Below, piece after piece: positions 1 through 11,571 of a stretch of DNA of 64,000 nt (position 1 is its first letter; the number at the start of each line of letters is the position of its first letter). The notes beneath the pieces are model-generated. The model did not search any database. It worked only from the letters and a program-made list of their open reading frames with translations, and was not told the origin of the DNA. This DNA comes from Vanilla planifolia (taxonomy: Eukaryota; Streptophyta; Magnoliopsida; Asparagales; Orchidaceae): positions 32,378,412 to 32,442,411 of the forward strand of contig CM043865.1 in NCBI GenBank assembly GCA_023846275.1, read 5' to 3'. The translations under genes were made by a program, and so were the position numbers.

Positions 1-2195
1 ACCGCGTGCAGCAGTTATCGAACGAGGCGAGTTGGGCGATGCTCTGTCGTAAGGTGTTCAACGAGGGACAGCAGGAGGAGATAAGCAACGTGTTCGATAT
101 AGGCCTTCTGATAGTTGCAAGGTGTTGCGGTCTTCCTCTTGCGATCAAAGCCATTGCAGGTGTTTTATCCAAGAAGGGATCAAATAGAAAAGAATGGGAG
201 AAGGTTCTCAATAATGAGGCATGGTCAATGAGCAGGCTTCCCGAAGAGCTTAGGGGTGCCTTGTACCTTAGCTATGACGACCTTCCCTCTCCACTCAAGC
301 AATGCTTCGTGTACTGCTCCCTCTTTCCAGAAGACGAATCGCTTAGCCGCAGTGACCTCGTTCGGTTATGGGTCGCAGAAGGCTTCGTGAAGGAGCAAGG
401 AGATGCCTTTATAGAAGACACGGCAGAGGAATACTACGGGGAGTTGATACGAAGGAACCTTCTGCAGCCGGATCCGATGCATTACGATGAAAGCGAATGC
501 ATCATGCATGATCTGATGAGATCTCTTGCCAAGTTCTTGTCCCAGGATGAAACCTTTACCGGAAACGTGACGAACACAGCTGCTTCACCAGCAAAGCTTC
601 GTCGTCTTGCTGTGGAAAACCATGAAACCATATCAAGTGTAGCCGGTTTGGTGGTCGAGCAGAAGTGTTTGAGAACTTTGCTCACTTTTCATGGCACTCG
701 GTTGTTTGATAACAGTGATCAGTTGGCAGGGCTTACACGCCTGCGTGTATTGCGAATCAACAGCGTGGATATCAATAGACTTCCCAACTCCATAGGTGAT
801 CTGATACACTTGCGGTACCTTAATCTGGATGACACTGATATCGAAGAGTTGCCCGACTCTATTGGATCCCTCACCAACCTTCAGTTCCTCAACCTCCGTG
901 CATGCGAGTTCTTGACGAAGCTCCCCGATAACATCATGCAGCTGCACAATATAAGGCGTCTAGGCCTCTACAATACTCCCCTTCGTTTCATACCAAAAGG
1001 AATCAATAATCTGGGGAAGCTCAACGATCTCAGTGGATTCGTTGTGGCTGATCCAGGGGAGCAATCAAAAGTTGGCTACAGCAGCTTGGGTGAGCTTGGT
1101 TCTCTTCATCAGCTCAGAATGCTCAGCATTGCCATGCTCGAGAGGGCGCAAAAAGGAGACCTATCCCTTGCAAAGCTAAGTCATCTTGTCGACTTGAAGC
1201 TCTTTTACTCCAAAGTTGATGCTCTTAAAGTCAAAACAGAGGACATTACACGAGTTGAGAATGTCTTGGGAGAGCTTTGCCCTCCACAGTGCCTTGAACA
1301 ACTCTGTATCAGAAAATACTTCGGACGCAAATATCCAACGTGGATGCAATCTCCATCTTTTGGAGCACATTTTCCCTTCTTAACAACCCTGGAGCTATCA
1401 AAAAACAAATTTTGCACACAGCTCCCACCTGCAGGCGAATTGCCTCAGTTGAAATTACTTTTCATTAAACGTGCAGATGCAGTAAAACGCATAGGACCCG
1501 AATTCCTTGGCATCGGGACGCATCCCGCCATTAGAACAGCCTTCCCCAAGCTCGAAATCCTCAAACTTTATCGTATCCTTCATCTGGAAGAGTGGACCTT
1601 TGGAGAAACAGAGGAGGGACAAGTTCTCCCCAACCTGGTTCTGCTACCTCGCCTGTCCTCTCTGGAGATTGAGGACTGCCCCATGCTTGCATCGCTTCCA
1701 AAGGGCTTGGAACAGTCTTCCATGAAGCGGTTGTACATCGCCGGAGCTCTCAGCCTGAAGGCAGTGAGCAATCTGCCCAATTTGACGGAGCTTGTGCTGA
1801 TCGGCAATGCTAGCTTGGAAACCATTTCTCATCTCCCTGCGTTGCAAGTCCTTGCTGTTATAAGTTGCCCAGCTTTTAAGCTTGTGGAGAAGGTGGACGC
1901 ACTGCAAAGACTGAATCTTGTCGACCATTTCATGGAAGCGATTCCAGAATGGTTGGTGAAGTTTCTACGGGAGAGGAAGGCGGGTGAAGGTGAAGGAGAA
2001 GGTAGTGCTGATGACTTCCTACTGGAAATGCTGTGCACCGAGAAAGCTCTGTGGGGATGCCTCAAAGGAGGTTCCGACTGGCCCATCGTTGAAACCATTC
2101 CATCCTTTATCGCGTATGACAACGTGGGGAAGGGGTTTATGCGCTACACGAGAAGCCCTTTCTACTATTATACAAACGTGATCATGGCGAATTGA
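1..2195 (+). CDS. CC-NBS-LRR (NLR) disease-resistance protein, 3' part
   Basis: Open frame running in from the window edge, so the real start, the coiled coil, P-loop and kinase-2 lie outside; the GTG at base 6 is not a start. Counting from base 6 (729 codons), the end of the NB-ARC domain is visible: GLPLA at residues 42-46, LSYDDLP at 88-94, the non-TIR type RNBS-D motif CFVYCSLFP at 100-108, and MHD at 167-169. From about residue 235 to 640 there are leucine-rich repeats with the LxxLxxLxLxx spacing (for example LPNSIGDLIHLRYLNL). A short GEGEGEG stretch at 660-666 is followed by a 63-residue tail unlike LRRs. The family consists of intracellular immune receptors that sense pathogen effectors and act through nucleotide exchange. 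The visible part has no internal stop, so the gene may well be functional. An AATAAA follows the stop at 2228. Confidence 0.93.
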   Translation, partial: RVQQLSNEASWAMLCRKVFNEGQQEEISNVFDIGLLIVARCCGLPLAIKAIAGVLSKKGSNRKEWEKVLNNEAWSMSRLPEELRGALYLSYDDLPSPLKQCFVYCSLFPEDESLSRSDLVRLWVAEGFVKEQGDAFIEDTAEEYYGELIRRNLLQPDPMHYDESECIMHDLMRSLAKFLSQDETFTGNVTNTAASPAKLRRLAVENHETISSVAGLVVEQKCLRTLLTFHGTRLFDNSDQLAGLTRLRVLRINSVDINRLPNSIGDLIHLRYLNLDDTDIEELPDSIGSLTNLQFLNLRACEFLTKLPDNIMQLHNIRRLGLYNTPLRFIPKGINNLGKLNDLSGFVVADPGEQSKVGYSSLGELGSLHQLRMLSIAMLERAQKGDLSLAKLSHLVDLKLFYSKVDALKVKTEDITRVENVLGELCPPQCLEQLCIRKYFGRKYPTWMQSPSFGAHFPFLTTLELSKNKFCTQLPPAGELPQLKLLFIKRADAVKRIGPEFLGIGTHPAIRTAFPKLEILKLYRILHLEEWTFGETEEGQVLPNLVLLPRLSSLEIEDCPMLASLPKGLEQSSMKRLYIAGALSLKAVSNLPNLTELVLIGNASLETISHLPALQVLAVISCPAFKLVEKVDALQRLNLVDHFMEAIPEWLVKFLRERKAGEGEGEGSADDFLLEMLCTEKALWGCLKGGSDWPIVETIPSFIAYDNVGKGFMRYTRSPFYYYTNVIMAN

Positions 2196-2227
2196 AGAGT
2201 TTGCATTGCCGCAAGCCTCGTTATTGC

Positions 2228-2233
2228 AATAAA
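2228..2233 (+). terminator. Polyadenylation signal of the NLR gene
   Basis: AATAAA hexamer 33 bases after the NLR stop codon, in the expected place for a plant near-upstream element. Sequence match only; in AT-rich DNA such hexamers also occur by chance. Confidence 0.4.
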
Positions 2234-2986
2234 ATTTGTTGGTAATTCTGTATCTCGTGTTTGTTTCTCTTTGACTATCGCCTTCTTCTCAGAGAAGGTG
2301 AATGCTGTGAAATTATTTAAAGAAATTTATGTAATTTTATTTGTGTGTTTTAATAAAATTTGAATTCAAATTTGAAATATCTACAAGTATAATTCTAATA
2401 AGGATAATACAAATGTCATAACAGAGCTCCTAATTTAGACTAAGAGAAGTAAATATAAAGATTTTCAAACTATTGAGAACAAAATTGTCTATCGATAAAT
2501 GAGCTAGTTTAATTTATAAAATAGATATGTTTTGAACATAAATGGATACTTCACTCATGTTACATATAGATTACCTTATAAGTATATGGTTGACATCATA
2601 CATTTACGTATCATTTTCTATGTATTGCATTCAGATCATCTTTGATTGTGTGAGCTAAGACAACCAAAAAATATTATTCCTTAAAAGCATATGTTGAACA
2701 AGTTATTAATGTTATTCCTTTTCAAAAAAAAAAAAAAAGTTATTAATGTTATTCTTGAATTAATTAAAGACAAATATTGCAAGATTATTTGAAAGCTTGA
2801 AAAATATTTTCATTTGAAATTTTTTATTTTATGAAATCCTAGCCATTCATCTAGCTCATGAGAAAGTTAAATGACCTATCCACTATAAATGAAAGCAATC
2901 TTTTAAAAAAGATATTTCAAATTTAAAGAAAATAATACATAATCACTCTTATATTTTTCTATTTAAAAAATTATTATTATTATTAC

Positions 2987-3034
<48 letters not shown>

Positions 3035-3147
3035 CATCATCATCATCATCATTATATTTTTCTTTTATATTTTATTTCATGTTATCTCATCCTTCGCTTA
3101 TCATATCATCTCACTGCTATTATGAATAATGACCACTTTTTCAATAA

Positions 3148-3204
<57 letters not shown>

Positions 3205-5229
3205 TTTTTTATATTTTTTTTTATGTTATCTTATTTGTTAGTTATCATATAATCTTTACATAATTCTTATATTGTCTTGTTTGTCTCAAACTAATACTAA
3301 CATTCTTATGCAAAACACTCTATATATATCAATGTTATGAATCAACAATAAAACTATATAAAATTCAAGTTGATACTAAATGACACCCTTCTACTAACTT
3401 TCTAAAAAAAACCATAATTGCAATACTAAAATTTTCAAAACTTATTATATTAAAATCAATGCAACTTAATAAAACAATATATTAGGATAAGGCCCACCAC
3501 CACAAAACTAGTAAGTGTTCATGACATTTATGTAAAATTTTAATAAGTATTACTAAATTAGGATGACTTATTTATTTTAGTGAATAATTATAACAAATAA
3601 GCTAAAAGTCCTAATAAAAAGGAATGAATTTCAAATAATAAAAAACAAATTATTATAAATTTAATAATATAAATTTCATTAAATTCAAACATTAAATAGA
3701 CATAAACAAGAATATCAAAATATAAAAAAAAATTTAATGTTTTAATTTATTTCATTTCTTTAGATAAGAAAAAATATTAATGATAAGTCTATTATACAAT
3801 ATGATTAACTATTTCAATTCTTCAACTAAGGAATCAGATTCTATAATCGAGCTTTAAATAGAAGTAAAATGTTATTCATACAATATGATATTTATTATCA
3901 TTTAGTATGACATTTATTTGGCTATCCATATACTTGAGAAGCAATGAAAAGTTCAATGTTTGTATTGTATAATATCTCGCATCATAAAAGTATGATCTTA
4001 TTTAACAGAGTGAATAGTATATAATATAAAAATCAAGCATCTTATACAATATGATAATTATTTATCAAGTAGTAAGATCGTGTTGTACTCATTCTTGGTT
4101 AAGGGATGATAGGTTAGAAAGTACTCATACAATTTGTTGTTGTTCATCATAATAAATGATCTTAATCCTAGTAAAAAAAACTTATATAAATCTAAGAGAA
4201 AAAAATCATTGTGCTTCATATAATGCCATGGTGCTCATCATAAGGTATAATGCTTATCTTACCAAAGAGTTGTAAAATTATACTAAGAAAAATAAAGGAG
4301 CCAAAATGCGTCATATCATATGATAATCATTGTTGTGCATGCACAAACAAGTTTAATAGATACCTTACAAAAAGTGTGATATAATCAATGGTTATCATAC
4401 AATAATATTATACTTCTATCATATAATATGATATATTTTTATCATAAAGTATGATTCTATTTAAGTGTGCATAAAGAGTAGATTGAATAGACTAATGGAT
4501 TACATGATTAGTTTTAAGTGGCATCGTACAATACCATTATTTGGATCATACATTACAAACAGAAATGAGAAACCCACAATAACTAGTTTATCTCATTAGA
4601 AATCATAAATTAGTTTTTGAAAACCCTTATAATTTTCATAAAATGGTTCATCATTATTGAATCACTATAAATAGAAGTTAGAAACATTTAAAAAGAAGTT
4701 AATGATAATATTATTAAAATTTAAGAAAGTGAGGTGTTGTTATAATTAGCTCATACTTTGTTCTCCTCTATTAATGATTCTAGCTACAGTTCATAATGTT
4801 TCATGTATAATTTATTACATTTTTAACTTTTTATATTTTTTTTATTTGATATTAAAATTTCATATTTAATAATGGGTTATTTGTAATCTTTGGCTTTATT
4901 TATAGGTTATTGTACAAATTACATTGTCAAAAGTGTCGACTTGGTTCTTTATGATCTATCTTATTATCATTATATTGTGGCTATTGGAAGACCCTTCTTT
5001 TGTGGCTTTTTAAGGTACTGCATTGATCCTTGTAGATCTTGATTTTGTAGGTGTTTCACTTGCCTATTATTTGACAAAAGGTTGTTGTTGTTATTATAAC
5101 TCAAATCTTTTATTACTTGAGATGAACATTAGCCTTTGTGTGTTTGGGCCAAACTATCTAAAAATTCTAATTTTTTTCATTAATGCAAGATTACACAATT
5201 TTTTTTAAACTTAGTTAAATATTTTCTCA
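2234..5229. other. AT-rich intergenic region
   Basis: No coding region that I recognise. It is very AT-rich, with short open frames that look random, an A-run near 2724, and the trinucleotide arrays annotated separately. The part from about 3.8 to 4.5 kb repeats short phrases built on ATCATACAATATGATA in varying order, which looks like a diverged low-complexity region. Confidence 0.6.
2971..3201. repeat. Duplicated (TTA)n microsatellite
   Basis: Two (TTA/ATT)n arrays, 2971-3053 (its end turns into ATC units) and 3151-3201, separated by about 100 bases. Each is followed by a similar flank (ATTATATTTTT, then ATGTTATCT and a TTATCATAT-like stretch), offset by about 144 bases. The array and its flank were therefore probably duplicated together, not formed twice. 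Confidence 0.85.
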
Positions 5230-7120
5230 ATAGAAATATTTAAATTAATATTAATCACAAGATTCCAAACCTTCTTTGTTGGTTACTTGTCATTAAATTT
5301 TGAGAAAGTATAATTCACACCATCTTATGAGAAGAATAGATTTTCATTCTTTTTTCCATCACTAGTTCTAATAAAAGATGTATGTTGCTCATAATGAAAT
5401 TTTCTAAAACCTTCTTCAAAAAATATACATCAATGTAATTATATTGAACTCATGGAGCTTGTTTTTATTCTTATAGGTCACCATGTAAGTATGCTAATTT
5501 CACATCCAAATGGAAGATAGACCATAAAAGTTGTGCTTGTAGTGTTTATCACCTTTTTGATAATATCATGTCTTCCAACAAGAGCAAAAGATTCTCTGTA
5601 ATCCACTCTTAACTCTTGCTTATAGTCTTTAGCTACCAAGCATGTTGCTTTGTTGTTGTCAACATGTCCATTCTCTTTTATTTTTGTCTTGTAACACCAA
5701 ATGTTTTATGCTCTCTTAAAAGCTCAATCAACTCCCAAGCATTGTTCCATTTAATGACTACAATCTATTCATCCATCGCTTTTTTTCATTTTGACATTTT
5801 GATAGTCTCTTCAAAAACTAAATGATTGCAATAAAAAATTTTACAAATTGTGTAAGTATATTCTGAAACTTGTCAATTCTAGTTACCTCATAATTAGTCA
5901 TCCATGTAGATCTTCTTCTAACATGTTTGAGAAAATTCTTAATTTGTTGTTATTATTAATGATATTAGAACTTCTGCTACACTATTTGGTGGAATCCATT
6001 GTTCAATTTTCACTTTTTACCTTTCTTCTTCATTAACTCCATCAAAGTTGACACTATTTGTTGGTCAATAACATTGTTGTTTCATAGCCAAAACTCTTTT
6101 TTATTAAAAAAATGATATCATAACTAATAAGAATTTTCTTAGTGAGAGAATTATAAGCTTATTAACTTTTGATTGATCACTAACTCCAAGAGAAATGCAT
6201 TTTCATCCATCGACATCTAGCTTCGTCCTATTCTAGTTTAGAATATAAGCATAGAAAGCAAGACCAAATTTTCTAAAATGATTTCCATTTGATATTTGTT
6301 CACTCCATGCTTCCTCTGATGCTTCTTTTATATAGAAAATATGAGACTTTTATTCAAAATATGAATGTTATAGTTGACTCTTTGGGCTTAAAACTTGTAT
6401 AATGTCAATCATTGTCAAAAGGCTTTACACGATATTCAAAAGACTCTGATTCTTCTCTTTTTGTTCAGGTGTATAGGTTGTAAGAAATTGTCTCTTGATT
6501 CCATAATTCTTGCAAAAACTTGCAAATTTATGTCTATTGTATGCCCACCTTGATTAGCACAAATGACCTTTTTAAGCTACCAAAATCTTTCTCAATAAAA
6601 GCATACACTCAAAAATTTTTAAAAATTAGGATAGCTTCATAATTTTCTTGTAAAATATAAACTAATGTTTGCTTTATTAAAATCATCAATGAAATTTATA
6701 AAATATCTTTACCTCCATTGAAATTAATTAATTGGTTCTCAAAGGTCATAGTAAACTAACTCCAATTGCTTTTTACTTTCCATGATTTTTATTGTAAATT
6801 TTAATTATGACATCATTTTCTAACCACACATTCTTCACAAACTTAATATAAAGATAAACTAGCTATTATATTTGTTTTCCTATAAAGTCATCAAACTATC
6901 AAAGTTTAAGTAGCCATAGAGAAAATGATATAGCCATGTTGCATCTTATAATTTTGCTAAAATGTTGTAGAGACAAGTTGAACATATGATTCATCTTGAG
7001 CAATTAAGCCTAATTTTGCATCTTGAATGTGACACTTCTCATAGCTATCCCACACTATGCAAGTTGGTCTTTAAATTTAAGACAAAAAAAACATTAAAGA
7101 CAATATCGATAGTCTCGTTA
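5230..7120 (-). mobile_element. Fossil Ty1/copia LTR retrotransposon (internal part)
   Basis: The minus strand carries recognisable copia pol remnants in the expected order, running from high to low coordinates. Integrase core pieces lie at about 6.4-6.8 kb, including a phrase like TPEQ near 6470. Reverse-transcriptase pieces lie at about 5.4-5.7 kb, including a LDVKLAYLHGDL-like phrase near 5490 and the RLVAK-like region near 5620. The element is thoroughly broken, with many interruptions in every domain, and no LTR pair could be paired by eye, so the ends are approximate. The level of decay suggests an old insertion. Confidence 0.75.
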
Positions 7121-7757
7121 ATTTAAACAGTTATATTTCCTTTTTTTGCAATAACAAGTATGGAGTTGTCTTCAAATTTAATAATATTACAATCTAATTT
7201 ATCTATATGGAACACCTTTTTCCACACATATTAATGTAGCACTAAGGTTTGTAGGCTTAACTTACGACTATGATTTGATGTATTTTAGGTTACAAGTCAC
7301 CCATTTTTTAAATTAATATAATTTTTATTAATTAAAATTTTTGAATTAGTTAATTTGAATTTAATTAATTAATTAATTATTTATTTATATGTATTATTTA
7401 TTAACTCGTTTTTCTAAAAATTATTTTTAGTTAATCTTATTTAGTAATTAGATCTAATTAATATTATAGTTGAAGTCAATTAATTTCTAAATCTTAAATG
7501 ATCAAATTTAAAATTGTTAATTTCTAAATCTTAATTAATTTGTTTTAATTTTAGATTTATTTTGACTAAACTTTAACAAATAAATTTTTTAAAGAAAAAA
7601 ATTTAATTGAATTGATTTCTAAATAGCTAATACTAGAATTTTATTTCTATCCTAAGATTTATGCAATGAACAAACAAATTTGATAACTCAATTGTTTATG
7701 TCAAATGTGGTAAGAAATGCATTAACGTTTGAGGATTTAACAACCTAAGTAGAATTG
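7121..7757. other. AT-rich spacer between copia fossil and STP gene
   Basis: Very AT-rich, dominated by TTAATTAATT-type phrases. It may include more of the copia element (gag side), but nothing there could be recognised. Confidence 0.4.
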
Positions 7758-7880
7758 TGTAATTTATAAATTGTGAAACCTAATAAATTAATTAATTTAC
7801 TTTAAAATTAATTAATTTCTGTACTTTCGTAATATTATTTTTTGGAGTTTTGTAATTTATAAATTGTGAAACCTAATAAA
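7758..7880. repeat. 30-bp perfect direct repeat upstream of STP
   Basis: A 30-base word starting TGTAATTTATAAATTGTGAA occurs at 7758-7787 and again, identical, at 7851-7880, with 63 bases between. It lies about 220-340 bases before the STP start codon, so it could be in the promoter. The perfect identity implies a recent duplication. Confidence 0.8.
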
Positions 7881-8098
7881 AAATGGTAAAAAAAAAAAAA
7901 AAATTGATGGCGTTGCCGAGTTTTAAGATTTGTTAACTTCAAAAAAATCCTATCCCCAAAAAATCTCAACAACCGCAACTCTCCTCGCTCTTATTTCCTC
8001 TCTTTCATTGACTCAAGTCTACATTCCCGCATCAGTCCTCCGGCCATCAACAAATCCTCCTTCTCGCACTCCAGCCCCAACACCGAAGATCAACAACC

Positions 8099-9807
8099 AT
8101 GGCGGGCGGCGGCTTATCGGCTTCCTCTGCTCCAAAGCAGTTTCCCGGAAAGATGACACCCTTCGTCTTCGTTACTTGCTTGGTGGCCGCTACCGGCGGG
8201 CTCATCTTCGGCTACGACCTTGGAATCTCCGGTAAAGAAAAACCATCTGCCAATCCAACATCTACCAACCGATCAAGGTTTACACTTTGTTTTCTGTCGT
8301 TGAACACTTTGTGATCAGGTGGCGTGACATCAATGGCCCCTTTCCTGAAGAAGTTCTTCCCAGCCGTATACCAAAAGGAGACGGCGGAGGCCTCGGTGAG
8401 CAACAACCAGTATTGTAAATTTGACAGCCAGCTCTTAACATTGTTCACATCCTCGCTCTACCTCGCCGCCCTCGTCGCCGCTCTGCTCGCTTCCACGATG
8501 ACTAGAATATTCGGCCGCCGCGTCTCCATGCTCATTGGTGGCTCCACTTTCTTCGTCGGCGCAATCCTGAACGCCGCCGCCCAAGACCTTTTCATGCTCA
8601 TCCTCGGCCGCATCCTCCTCGGCATTGGCGTCGGCTTCGCGAACCAGGTAAAAAATGCATTTTTTTCGAATTTTGCAACCGTGGCTCGGCTTTACATCGA
8701 ACTTGCATGCAGTCCGTCCCAGTGTATCTCTCGGAGATGTCGCCACCGCGGCTTCGCGGGATGCTAAACGTCGGTTTCCAGCTGATGATCACCATCGGTA
8801 TCTTGGCTGCGAACTGCATCAACTACTTCACCGCTAAGGTAAAATCGGGACAGGGGTGGCGCATCAGCCTAGGCCTCGCCATCATCCCGGCCGCCATCAT
8901 CACCGTCGGCGCCATCGTGCTCCCCGAGACGCCCAATTCATTAGTGGAGCGTGGAAAAGAAGACAAGGCTCGCGCCATGCTCCGCCGCATCCGCGGGGTT
9001 CCAGACGTGGAGGAGGAACTCGCCGACCTCGTCGCCGCCAGCCGCACCTCTCAAGCCGTCCACCACCCCTGGCGCAACATCCTGAAGCGCAAGTACCGGC
9101 CCCAGCTCATGATGGGCATTCTCCTCCCCTTCTTCCAACAGATCACCGGCATCAACGTCGTCATGTTCTACGCCCCAGAGCTCTTCAAAATTGTAGGCTT
9201 CGGCGACGACGCCTCCCTCATGTCCTCCGTCATCACCGGTGCCATCAACGTCCTTGCCACCTTCGTCTCCATCGCCAGCGTCGACCGTCTTGGCCGCCGC
9301 TTCCTCCTCCTCCAAGGCGGCATTCAGATGTTCATAAGCCAGATCGCCGTGGGGACAATGATCATGGTGGAGATAGGTGAGAACGGAACAGGTTCATTCC
9401 CCAGGGGACGGGCCATGCTGCTAGTCCTCTTCATCTGCATCTACGTAAGTGGTTTCGCGTGGTCTTGGGGGCCGTTGGGTTGGTTGGTGCCAAGCGAGAT
9501 ATACCCTCTCGAGATTAGATCGGCCGGGCAGAGCATCACTGTGGCGGTGAACATGGTAGCCACCTTTGTCATCGCGCAGGTATTCATGGCCATGCTCTGC
9601 CACCTCAAGTACGGGTTATTCTATTTCTTCAGCGGCTGGCTCATCGTCATGATCCTTTTCATCTACTTCTGCCTGCCGGAGACGAAGGGAGTTCACATCG
9701 AGGAGATGACAAAGGTGTGGAAGAACCACCGCTTGTGGAGGAGATTCATGGATGAAGACGACGAGACGGAGGATAAGCAGGTCGACCGTCAAACTCGCGG
9801 CATCTAA
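8099..9807 (+). CDS. Sugar transport protein (STP1-like monosaccharide/H+ symporter)
   Basis: Three exons: 8099-8231, 8319-8647 and 8713-9807 (GT-AG introns of 87 and 65 bases, phases 1 and 0), giving 518 residues, the normal STP length. The start ATG precedes [19 protein letters not shown], matching STP N-termini. Family marks: [14 protein letters not shown] across the first intron with the conserved acidic residue at D40, FGRR and DRLGRR loop motifs, [38 protein letters not shown] and PETKG near the C-terminus; [11 protein letters not shown] replaces the classical PESPRWL, as in several STPs. It is a 12-helix plasma-membrane major-facilitator carrier that takes up hexoses with protons. Exons are CpG-rich against AT-rich flanks. 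It resembles STP1 more than STP13 by eye; the subtype is an inference. No defect seen. Confidence 0.95.
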
Positions 9808-11525
9808 AGTCGGCATACCTTGATTGATTAATTAATTAGTAAATAGCTTTCTTAAAACAATGTTTCCTTTTCTTTATTTGACTCTTAGTTTAGTTTTTTA
9901 AGGTAATAATTAGAATGTCAATCCTCTGTTATATTATGTGGACTATCTTGCCGTTAATTAATAGTACTCTGTTTATAAGCAAACCTTTTTGCTTAGGGTT
10001 TGATTTCATCTTATTTATGATTCAAAAAAAAAAAAATCGTTTATTGAAAATTGATTTTTTTAAAAAAATTTTAATGACACCAATAAACGCTATAATATTT
10101 TTTTTATTTTGGCAGGTTGTTGATGATGGTTTGGTGGTTTTTTATTATTGTAAAATTTCTATTTTACTAACATGAAAATTAAATTTTAAAATTATCAACT
10201 TTCAACAATAATCATAATTTTTTTTAATAATAAAAATTAAAACTCTTTAAAATGGTGGGTATGAGAAGACAATATGAATCTTATCAAGTGTATCTCAATA
10301 TTATGAAAATATGAAGTCCGCTATAGAGAAACTTTAATGTTACTTTTTCTCAATTCACATTACATGGTCACACTTTAAAGTCACTTGATCTACTCGTATT
10401 AGATAACTAAAGCTATAAGAGTTTACAAATATAAAAAGTTATCATTTTTTTACGTATTTATTTTTCATAATTATCATTCTTTTTTAAAATATATCATATC
10501 ATACTCTTTAAAGCAATATATCATAATAGTATTTTCAATATAATCATATACATAAAATTATGTTATTATTCAAATATGTTGTATAATCTTGCTTAATAAA
10601 GATTTGAATAGCTTGCATGTAGTTGCATGTCATAACAAATACAATTTTGCTAAATTAAAATTCATTAATATCTTTATTCATTGAACACCCTGGGATTTCC
10701 AAAACTAATTCATAGTTTTTTTTTTTTGTTCAATTCTTCTCAAACCTTAGCTCCTTTTGAGCCAAATTCAAAAACCATCACCAACACTTCCTCCTCAAAT
10801 TCAACTTAATGGAAAGACAATAAACTCATATGGTTTGGTATTTAACCTATCAATGGTCAAATAAACATTATGAAAATAAGAGTGCGAAAAGTTTTGAAGC
10901 CTCACCTAGACACCACATTAGAGAAACATCCTCATGACTATATAATGGTCTGAATAATGAGATAAAAAAAGAATTTGGATTACATGGTCACTCTTCTTGA
11001 GAGCACTTGACCAAATTAGAAGATCATGAAGCCATTTCCTTATAGCCTCGATAATGAGTAATGACCAAATAGTGCAATTATGTTTTTAGAATTATTGTGC
11101 AAGAGAAGTAGCCAACAAAGTACAAGTGCATAGAAAACAAAGAGAAAAATCAAGAAAAGGGAGGGTCGAGCAATCTGGATAAGCATTAGCTTACCATTTA
11201 AATAACTAATATATTAATCAATTAATTAACTTTTTATCTAAATCCTAAGTTTCAAAAATCTATAATAATTTTAAATAGACTCTAATTCAAAATAAAATAA
11301 AATTTATCAACTCACCACAAAGAGATTTATCTAATATATAATCATTTTCAAAATCTAAAATACTTTCTCCATGACACACTTTAAGAAGTATATATATAAA
11401 ATTATTATTTTACTCTCTAATTCAGATTTTTCTATTCAAATTATCAAAACTCATATACTAAAAAAAATTTACATATTTATTTACATACTTTTAATCTTAA
11501 ATATGTATTTACAATAAACAAAGTT
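9808..11525. other. AT-rich intergenic region after STP
   Basis: No gene recognised. The open frame at 9915-10175 is low-complexity, F/I/L/K-rich and looks random. A slightly more GC-rich stretch at about 10.68-11.1 kb may be a retroelement remnant but shows no domain that I can name. Confidence 0.5.
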
Positions 11526-11571
11526 TGGGGTGTTATAATAAATACTCCTTCTAGTTTACCATTAAGTCTAT

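Noticed and set aside
8324-8767. 147-codon frame reading through the second STP intron
   Set aside because: Its first part is true exon 2, but the rest reads through an intron with good GT-AG borders that restores the conserved [11 protein letters not shown] join.
8435-9380. Long open frames in other frames and strands over the STP exons
   Set aside because: Shadows of a GC-rich coding region; the STP frame carries all family motifs.
9915-10175. 86-codon frame after STP
   Set aside because: F/I/L/K-rich, low-complexity translation of AT-rich DNA without motif.
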